Part shown: one piece after another, positions 1 to 5,474 of the stretch | Numbering within the stretch: position 1 is the stretch's first letter | How the letters are laid out: each line of letters opens with the position of its first letter | NCBI GenBank assembly: GCA_012521525.1 | Contig: JAAYMG010000187.1 | Span: 1 to 10,652 of the forward strand | DNA length: 10,652 nucleotides | Origin: Clostridiales bacterium | Lineage (GTDB): Bacteria > Bacillota > Clostridia > Oscillospirales > JAAYOS01 | Direction: 5' to 3' | The notes under the pieces: generated by a model | The model's input: the letters and a program-made list of their open reading frames with translations, nothing else | Database searches by the model: none | Told to the model about the DNA's origin: nothing | Program-made: the position numbers and the translations under genes

Positions 1-12
1 CCTCCGCCTGTC

Positions 13-1275
13 TTACTCAAAGTTGAACAACCCCGTTACGTCCAGGCAGGCGAAATAATCTTTCGGTGTCTCGGCTCTCCTTATAAGCTCCCATGAGCCG
101 TCCTCGCGCAGCAGTATCTCGGCCGACCTGAGTTTACCGTTGTAGTTATATCCCATACTGAACCCATGAGCTCCGGTGTCGTGGATGACTACTATGTCGC
201 CTATATCGATCTTTGGCAGCATGCGGTCGATAGCAAACTTATCATTGTTTTCGCAAAGTGAGCCCGTCACGTCATACATGTGATCGCAGGGCTCTTCCTC
301 TTTGCCAAGGACCGTGATATGGTGATATGCACCATACATGGCAGGCCGCAAAAGGTTTACCGCGCAAGCATCAAGCCCGACGTACTCTTTATATATATGC
401 TTTTTGTGAATGACCGTAGATACAAGGCATCCGAATGGCGCAAGCATATAGCGGCCAAGCTCTGTAAATATGGCGGCATTCCCCAGGCCGGCAGGCACCA
501 TGATCTCTTCGAAAGCCTTCCTTACTCCTTCTCCGATGGCATATATATCGTTTGGCTTCTGGTCGGGACGGTACGGTATGCCGATCCCTCCGGAAAGATT
601 TATGAACGTGATGTTCTGTCCTGTCTTTTCATGCAGGGATACGGCGGTTTCGAACATCAGCCTTGCCAAAGTAGGATAGTAATCGTTTGAAAGGGTGTTT
701 GAAGCAAGGAAAGCATGGAGACCAAAGTTTTTTGCTCCCATCGCGCTCAGTTTTAGTATTCCTTCTTCAAGCTGATTATATGTCATCCCGTATTTGGCCT
801 GGGCGGGAGTGTCCATTATCTCGTTGGTTACTACGAAATCTCCGCCCGGATTGTAGCGGAGGCAGATCGTCTCCGGAATATGGCCTGTCACTTTCTCCAA
901 AAAATCGATGTGGGTAAAATCGTCAAGATTTATTATCGCTCCGAGCCTGTCGGCATACTGGTATTCTTCCGGCGGTGTCACGTTTGATGAAAACATTATG
1001 TCACTTCCGGAAAAGCCGCAGGCTTCGGCAAGCATGAGTTCGGTGTATGAGGAGCAGTCGACTCCGCAGCCCTCTTCCTGGAGTATCTTCAGGATGCCCG
1101 GGGTCGGAGTGGCCTTGACCGCAAAATATTCCCTGAAGCCCTTGTTCCATGAGAACGCATCCAGCAGGGCACGGGCATTTTTCCTGATACCGGCCTCATC
1201 GTAAATATGGAACGGGGTCGGGTGTTCTTTGATGATCTCTCTGATTTTATCGAGTGTAACAAACGGCCTCTTCAT
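13..1275 (-). CDS. lysA: Diaminopimelate decarboxylase-like PLP-dependent enzyme (fold-type III)
   Basis: This 420-residue protein matches the alanine-racemase-fold decarboxylases, whose best-known member converts meso-diaminopimelate to L-lysine in the cytoplasm. What is seen: the FAVKATPTP strand carries the expected PLP lysine (about K54); GGIG at about 229-232 fits the phosphate-binding glycine loop; ELGR at about 272-275 stands where EPGR is usual; RPAMY (R310, Y314) fits the substrate carboxylate site; CEN at about 341-343 supplies the Cys/Glu pair contributed across the dimer. The later loop reads GAHGFSMGYNYN, with His370 where classical LysA has Tyr. Length is normal. I chose the ATG at 1275 over the TTG at 1281 because the GGAAAGG ribosome site abuts the TTG but sits 6 nt before the ATG. 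The gene has its own promoter and is divergent from the LRR gene. Family assignment is firm; the exact substrate (diaminopimelate or a related amino acid) is inferred. No lysine-pathway neighbour is visible to support it. Confidence 0.85.
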   Translation of the reverse strand: MKRPFVTLDKIREIIKEHPTPFHIYDEAGIRKNARALLDAFSWNKGFREYFAVKATPTPGILKILQEEGCGVDCSSYTELMLAEACGFSGSDIMFSSNVTPPEEYQYADRLGAIINLDDFTHIDFLEKVTGHIPETICLRYNPGGDFVVTNEIMDTPAQAKYGMTYNQLEEGILKLSAMGAKNFGLHAFLASNTLSNDYYPTLARLMFETAVSLHEKTGQNITFINLSGGIGIPYRPDQKPNDIYAIGEGVRKAFEEIMVPAGLGNAAIFTELGRYMLAPFGCLVSTVIHKKHIYKEYVGLDACAVNLLRPAMYGAYHHITVLGKEEEPCDHMYDVTGSLCENNDKFAIDRMLPKIDIGDIVVIHDTGAHGFSMGYNYNGKLRSAEILLREDGSWELIRRAETPKDYFACLDVTGLFNFE

Positions 1276-1281
1276 ATTCAA

Positions 1282-1288
1282 CCTTTCC
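1282..1288 (-). promoter_or_regulatory. Ribosome binding site that decides the decarboxylase start
   Basis: The minus strand reads GGAAAGG here. It directly touches the upstream in-frame TTG (1281), which is too close to be used, and lies 6 nt before the ATG at 1275. It therefore supports the ATG start. Confidence 0.6.
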
Positions 1289-1321
1289 AGAAAAAGTAAT
1301 AATCATCTCGATGTTGAAAAA

Positions 1322-1350
1322 ATTGTAGCGTACTTTTGACATTTTATCAA
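1322..1350 (-). promoter_or_regulatory. Sigma-A-type promoter for the decarboxylase gene
   Basis: On the minus strand, TTGATA (1350-1345) is followed after exactly 17 nt by TACAAT (1327-1322). Each box differs from the consensus at one or two positions and the spacing is optimal. The predicted transcript start near 1315 gives a leader of about 40 nt, too short to hold a lysine (L-box) riboswitch, so control by that route is unlikely. Confidence 0.65.
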
Positions 1351-1440
1351 TAGAAAATGCTAGCAAACGGCAGTATATGCAGCGATTTTGTAAACTGTAA
1401 CATTATTTTGATGATCGGACTGCCCCGTATTGTCTAATCT

Positions 1441-1474
1441 ACAACAGGTCGGACGTCTCCTGTCCGGCAGTTGT
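1441..1474. repeat. Interrupted inverted repeat in the divergent intergenic region
   Basis: ACAAC (1441-1445) and CGGAC (1450-1454) are mirrored by GTCCG (1462-1466) and GTTGT (1470-1474) around a 7-nt centre. The spacers differ by one nucleotide between arms. There is no T-run on either side, so it is not an intrinsic terminator. Its place between the two divergent promoters, just before the likely -35 box of the plus-strand gene, would suit an operator; that is inference. The rest of 1282-1592 shows nothing beyond promoter signals. Confidence 0.35.
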
Positions 1475-1490
1475 CAAATGTTCCCGAATC

Positions 1491-1528
1491 TTGTCATATA
1501 CTGTTGGCTATGTTAATATTTTTATAAT
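1491..1528 (+). promoter_or_regulatory. Candidate promoter for the LRR gene
   Basis: TTGTCA (1491-1496) could be a -35 box, with TAATAT (1514-1519) 17 nt further on. A perfect TATAAT (1523-1528) lies slightly downstream but has no good -35 at 16-18 nt. The region from 1509 to 1540 is strongly AT-rich. Either -10 is possible, and the leader to the ATG at 1593 would be about 55-65 nt. Confidence 0.4.
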
Positions 1529-1592
1529 GATAAAAATCACAGCGGGAAAGCAGGTGCCAGTGCTTTTCCTGTATTTTGGGGAGAAACGGGAT

Positions 1593-3296
1593 ATGAAAAG
1601 TGTATTGAAGGGATTAGTTATTTTTGTCATCCTCGCCGGTCTCTGTCTCGGGGGATATTGGGCGATACAGCCTCAGCAGCGCTCGGCAATAAGCCTGTGG
1701 ATCGCACAGGTGGCGGAAAGCGGCGGCAACACCACCTTCGCCGCAAAAATGTACGAAACCGCGCTCAGGATACATCCAAAAAACAGACTTGCGCGGCAAA
1801 GCGCGATCGAGTTTTACAGGTCCTCCGGCAATATAACGAAACTTGAGTACCATCTTCAAAAGGGTATAGAGGCGGAACCGGGAAACTCATACTATTACGA
1901 AGAACTCTGCCGCACTTATGTGGGACAGGGCAAATATTATGATGCGGTGCTGCTTCTTGACAACATCGAGGACGCAGTGGTATCAAGAAAGATCTCATCA
2001 CTCAGGCCAAAGGCTCCTGTATTCTCACCCGACTCCGGCACCTACAGGGACACCTTCAGTATTACCGTCACTTCTCCTGAGAATACGACGGCTTACTTCT
2101 CGATAAACAGTGATTTCCCGACCGAGCATGACATGCTGACCGGAGAGATCGAACCGATACCTGGCGAGATGAAGCTTATGGCAGTGTGCGTCGACAAAAA
2201 CGGGCTTATAAGTCCTGTTTCTTATGCAAACATAGTGTATATACCCGAGGTATCTTCCGTGACATTCGAAGACGAGGGCGTTGAGCGTATAGTTCGGAAG
2301 ATCCTGATGCGTCCTTCTGGCGACATCTCATCCGGCGACCTCAGGTCGATAGTCAGCTTTTCCAACTCTCTTGAGGGCGAGATCGTACCGATCAAGTCCG
2401 TAAATGATCTCAAGTGGTGTACTGACCTGGAAGAGCTTGAACTGACAGGTGTGGAGAACGCTCTTGATTGTATCGGTTCCCTTCCGAAACTCAGGACCCT
2501 TACACTGGTCGGATGCTCGATAAGCAACCCCTCGCCGATCTCGGGATTGCAGGAACTCGAAACTCTTGACCTGTCGCAAAATGTCATCACATCGATCGCT
2601 TCGCTGAGAGATCTGCCCAGGCTTGAGAGATTCCACATCCGCAGCAACGCATTGGTCGACATTTCTTCTATTTCCGTCTTCCCCGAGCTTCGCTACTTTG
2701 ACGCGTCGGACAACGCCATTTCCGACATTTCTCCGCTCCGGGACTGCAAAAAACTTGAGATGCTGATGCTTGACGGCAACAAGATAGAGGACATAAGCTC
2801 CCTCGGCTCGCTTGCGGGCTTGAAAACACTGGATCTCTCGGGCAATAACATATACGATATTGATCCGCTCAAAAACTGTGTATCACTGACGACGCTCAGT
2901 TTATCCAACAACAAAATCGAATTGCTTCAAGCCCTGTCATCCTGCACGAACCTGGTATCATTATCGGCTTCCAAAAACAATATCAGCGTCATAGACCCGC
3001 TCGGAACTCTCCAAAACCTGAACATAATTGACTTGTCGGAAAATACGATAATCAGCGCCGATGCATTGGCAGCATGCATTTCGCTCGTACAGGTAAATCT
3101 GTCGAAGAACTTTCTGACGGATATCTCATCGCTTGCCGCGCTGCCGGACCTGCAGGAGCTTAACATCGAAAAGAACAACATAAAGGACCTTTCGGCCTTT
3201 GCGTCCTCCCCTTCGCTGATGACGATCTACGCATTCGGCAATCCCTTGAAGGATGTTAAAGCGCTTGAAGATGCCGCAATAACGGTATACAAATAA
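1593..3296 (+). CDS. Membrane-anchored TPR / chitobiase-C-like / leucine-rich-repeat protein
   Basis: This 567-residue protein appears exported and tethered by its N-terminus. Residues 6-24 form one hydrophobic segment after a Lys-containing start, with no lipobox, so an uncleaved anchor is likely. Residues about 40-130 are helical with TPR-like pairs (for example AAKMYETALRIHPKN). Residues about 140-217 resemble the CHB_HEX_C / Fn3-associated beta domain (PVFSPDSGTYRDTFSITVT, then YFSINSD). Residues about 223-275 resemble the cap that often precedes bacterial LRRs (EDEGVERIVRKIL, then GDISSGDLRSI). From about 278 to the end run some 12 repeats of 22 residues with an SDS22/internalin-like pattern (LxxLDLSxNxIxDISPLxxx). 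The ATG at 1593 is chosen because GGGGAG (1578-1583) lies 9 nt upstream; the frame is open back to a TTG at 1491, but no ribosome site precedes that. There is no LPXTG or other wall-sorting signal. Such proteins generally bind proteins or glycans; the ligand here is unknown. Confidence 0.85.
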   Translation: MKSVLKGLVIFVILAGLCLGGYWAIQPQQRSAISLWIAQVAESGGNTTFAAKMYETALRIHPKNRLARQSAIEFYRSSGNITKLEYHLQKGIEAEPGNSYYYEELCRTYVGQGKYYDAVLLLDNIEDAVVSRKISSLRPKAPVFSPDSGTYRDTFSITVTSPENTTAYFSINSDFPTEHDMLTGEIEPIPGEMKLMAVCVDKNGLISPVSYANIVYIPEVSSVTFEDEGVERIVRKILMRPSGDISSGDLRSIVSFSNSLEGEIVPIKSVNDLKWCTDLEELELTGVENALDCIGSLPKLRTLTLVGCSISNPSPISGLQELETLDLSQNVITSIASLRDLPRLERFHIRSNALVDISSISVFPELRYFDASDNAISDISPLRDCKKLEMLMLDGNKIEDISSLGSLAGLKTLDLSGNNIYDIDPLKNCVSLTTLSLSNNKIELLQALSSCTNLVSLSASKNNISVIDPLGTLQNLNIIDLSENTIISADALAACISLVQVNLSKNFLTDISSLAALPDLQELNIEKNNIKDLSAFASSPSLMTIYAFGNPLKDVKALEDAAITVYK

Positions 3297-3362
3297 GCTC
3301 ATGCGGCGTATATTTGCCTGTGCCGTTGCCAACACTAATTCCGGTGCATAAATATAGTCACC

Positions 3363-3368
3363 GGAGGT
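3363..3368 (+). promoter_or_regulatory. Strong ribosome binding site of the small charged gene
   Basis: GGAGGT is followed by 6 nt (aaaaga) and an ATG at 3375. This near-ideal site is the main reason to treat the short reading frame as a gene. Confidence 0.65.
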
Positions 3369-3374
3369 AAAAGA

Positions 3375-3575
3375 ATGGACAAGGACAGGAACCGGAAGTC
3401 CCTTCATCTGCGCCTTGTAAACTCGGTTGATAATAACAGCGACAATGACGACAGCAGGAAAGCGGACCGGCTGCAAGGCAAAAACGAGCAGGACTCAGAA
3501 AACAGGCCGGATCGCGGGAAAAGGGACAGGAAAAGTTCTACCACCCATGACGGCGAAGGTTCCGAGATGTTTTAG
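3375..3575 (+). CDS. Small, highly charged hydrophilic protein of unknown function
   Basis: I do not recognise this 66-residue protein. It begins MDKDRNRKSLHLRLVNSVDN, has one short aliphatic stretch (about residues 10-18), and is then almost wholly Asp, Glu, Lys, Arg, Asn, Ser and Gly up to a terminal EMF. It has no cysteine, no hydrophobic segment and no signal peptide, so it is probably cytoplasmic and largely disordered. It starts 78 nt after the LRR gene on the same strand, with its own strong ribosome site, and the next plus-strand signal is a terminator-like hairpin, so it may be the last gene of an LRR-gene transcript. Against it: it is short, low in complexity and has no known family. 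The ribosome site makes translation likely; any role is unknown. Confidence 0.55.
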   Translation: MDKDRNRKSLHLRLVNSVDNNSDNDDSRKADRLQGKNEQDSENRPDRGKRDRKSSTTHDGEGSEMF

Positions 3576-3615
3576 TTTCTACTGCCCTTCATAAAAAAAT
3601 CCGTACACCCTAAAG

Positions 3616-3679
3616 CAAGTGAACGGTCCTTATGTCTTGTTTCAGGAAATCTGAAATGAGCATGAGGACCGTTCACTTG
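3616..3679. repeat. Long REP-like palindrome between convergent genes
   Basis: CAAGTGAACGGTCCT (3616-3630) is perfectly mirrored by AGGACCGTTCACTTG (3665-3679). The stem extends inwards to 20 bp (3635 with 3660) with two G-U pairs. Inside the loop is a second small stem, TTTCAG (3640-3645) with CTGAAA (3651-3656). No T-run follows directly on either strand, so it is not a standard terminator, though a 7-T run on the minus strand follows 17 nt later. The GGACCGTTCACTTGTCA core resembles, from memory, dispersed palindromes in clostridial intergenic regions that are associated with REP transposases; I cannot count copies from this window. Confidence 0.6.
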
Positions 3680-3692
3680 TCATTATAATATA

Positions 3693-3727
3693 GCCGCACA
3701 GGAACAGATCCTGTACGGCATTTTCTT
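3693..3727 (+). terminator. Likely intrinsic terminator of the LRR / small-gene transcript
   Basis: An 11-bp stem, GCCGCACAGGA (3693-3703) with TCCTGTACGGC (3709-3719), has one C-A mismatch and a 5-nt loop. It is followed on the plus strand by ATTTTCTT. It lies between convergent genes and begins 6 nt past the stop of the minus-strand phosphoglucomutase gene. The T-run is interrupted, so strength is uncertain. On the minus strand the sequence after the stem lacks a T-run. Confidence 0.5.
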
Positions 3728-5453
3728 ACTGATAATCCTTTACCGCGTAGCTGACAAACTCTCTCATGGAATCCAGGAAACGGGCAGTTTCCTCATCTGT
3801 ACTGCCATGCGCAAGCATGTAGAACTTGATTTTAGGCTCCGTTCCGGATGGCCTGACCAGAAGCTTCGATCCGCCCTCAAAGTGGAATCCGAGCACGTCC
3901 GAGCCGGAGATCTCCGCATTTTTCACCGCACCTGTTTTTAAATCCCTGCAAGTGCCGTCCAGGTAATCGGTTACCATGACCAGATCCAGCGCATCCGGGA
4001 ATTCCTTTGCTCCGCGCCGCAAATCTTCCATGAGCCCTTTCATTTTTGTCAGCCCGTCGAGGCCGGGCATTACGATATTCACGGTCTCATCCTTATAAAA
4101 GCCGTACTTGTCATAAAGGGCCTGAAGCGCCTCAAAAAGTGTCATACCCTTGTCCACATAGTAAGCGCACATCTCAGCCAACAGCATGGAAGCTGTGACC
4201 GCATCCTTGTCCCTGCAGTGGTCTCCGATCAAGTAGCCGATAGACTCCTCGAATGAAAAGATGCAGTTGTTCCCCTGCTTTTCCTGCTCCGCGATTTTCT
4301 CTGCAATGAATTTGAAACCAGTAAAGGTATCATGGATCGGTATGCCGTTGCCCTCGCTGACCGCACGCGCCATTTCGGTCGAGACTATCGACTTGACCGT
4401 AAATGGGTTGTCCGGCATCATGCCCCTTCTTTTCCGGGCAGTTATGATATAGTCCAGTAGGAGTACGGCGGTCTGGTTGCCGCTGAGCTGCACGTACTCC
4501 CCTTCACCGTTCGGGGCTACGATGGCGACCCTGTCCGCATCGGGATCTGTCCCGATGATCAGATGGGCCTTGTGCTGCCTTGCATGCTTTATCGCCAGCT
4601 CAAATCCGCCCGGAGTCTCCGGGTTGGGGCTCGCAACAGTGGGAAAATCCCCGTCGGGCTCCATCTGCTCCGGCACGCAGATAATATTCGTGCAGCCTAT
4701 CCTTCGAAGGGCTTCGGGTACCATTCTGTATCCGACCCCGTGGAACGGAGTATAAACTATCCTGTACTTATCCCTGACGCGCTGCAGCGGCTCTGTGTCT
4801 ATCGACTGGGAAAGCACCCTTTCGAGGAACGCCTCGTCCATTTCCTTCCCCAGGATCCGTATCAGGCCTTTTTCGACGGCCAGGTCGAAATCCATCAGCT
4901 TTGCTCCGTCAAATATGTCTATCCGTGAAACAGCTTCCTCCACGATCGCCGCCTGCTTTGGAGGAAGCTGGGCACCGTCCGACCAGTAAGCCTTGTAACC
5001 GTTGTACTCGGGCGGATTGTGCGAGGCGGTTATGTTTATTCCCGCGGCACAGCCCAGATGCCTGATAGCGAAACTCAGCTGGGGCGTGGGACGCATGCCG
5101 TCGAAAATGTAAACTTTAACGCCGTTTGCCGCGAGTACGCATGCCGCCTCTCGGGCAAAGCGCTCGGAATTATGCCGGCAGTCGAACGATATGGCTGCCC
5201 CTTTTTCCTGCAAACCCTCTGATATGAGAAGCTCGGCTATCCCCTGGGTGACCTGGCGGACGACATAAACATTCATATTGTGCAATCCTGTCGCCATGAC
5301 ACCGCGCAGCCCTGCGGTACCGAAAGCAAGGGGCGTATAAAACCGGCTCTGTATCTCCTTTTCGTCATCCCTGATCGACTCCAGCTCATTCCTTTCCTCT
5401 TCGGTAAGCGCGGGAGAGCTGAGCCATCTTTGAAACTCTTCCGTATATGTCAT
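3726..5453 (-). CDS. pgcA: Alpha-phosphoglucomutase / phosphomannomutase (alpha-D-phosphohexomutase family)
   Basis: This 575-residue cytoplasmic enzyme interconverts glucose-1-phosphate and glucose-6-phosphate (possibly mannose phosphates too), supplying UDP-glucose for glycolipids, teichoic acids and exopolysaccharides. All four signature sites are intact: TASHNP at about 142-147 with the phosphoserine Ser144; the metal loop DPDADR at about 303-308; the sugar-specificity loop EESIG at about 402-406; and the C-terminal phosphate site RPSGTEPK at about 534-541. The length and the N-terminal FGTAGLRG segment match Bacillus PgcA (about 580 residues) rather than the shorter GlmM group, whose product is glucosamine-1-phosphate. 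The ATG at 5453 is preceded by GGAAGGAG (minus strand, 5468-5461) at 7 nt. It lies 21 nt after the rel stop, so it is probably translated from the recJ-rel transcript; no separate promoter is evident. Sugar preference (glucose or mannose) cannot be settled from sequence. Confidence 0.93.
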   Translation of the reverse strand: MTYTEEFQRWLSSPALTEEERNELESIRDDEKEIQSRFYTPLAFGTAGLRGVMATGLHNMNVYVVRQVTQGIAELLISEGLQEKGAAISFDCRHNSERFAREAACVLAANGVKVYIFDGMRPTPQLSFAIRHLGCAAGINITASHNPPEYNGYKAYWSDGAQLPPKQAAIVEEAVSRIDIFDGAKLMDFDLAVEKGLIRILGKEMDEAFLERVLSQSIDTEPLQRVRDKYRIVYTPFHGVGYRMVPEALRRIGCTNIICVPEQMEPDGDFPTVASPNPETPGGFELAIKHARQHKAHLIIGTDPDADRVAIVAPNGEGEYVQLSGNQTAVLLLDYIITARKRRGMMPDNPFTVKSIVSTEMARAVSEGNGIPIHDTFTGFKFIAEKIAEQEKQGNNCIFSFEESIGYLIGDHCRDKDAVTASMLLAEMCAYYVDKGMTLFEALQALYDKYGFYKDETVNIVMPGLDGLTKMKGLMEDLRRGAKEFPDALDLVMVTDYLDGTCRDLKTGAVKNAEISGSDVLGFHFEGGSKLLVRPSGTEPKIKFYMLAHGSTDEETARFLDSMREFVSYAVKDYQ

Positions 5454-5474
5454 ATTCCGACTCCTTCCAAAAGG

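Noticed and set aside
1276..1350. Lysine riboswitch (L-box) upstream of the decarboxylase gene
   Set aside because: The promoter leaves a leader of only about 40 nt, and no L-box-like stems are visible.
1491..1592. An upstream TTG start adding 34 residues to the LRR protein
   Set aside because: No ribosome site precedes it, it overlaps the likely -35 box, and the added residues would precede an otherwise good N-terminal membrane anchor.
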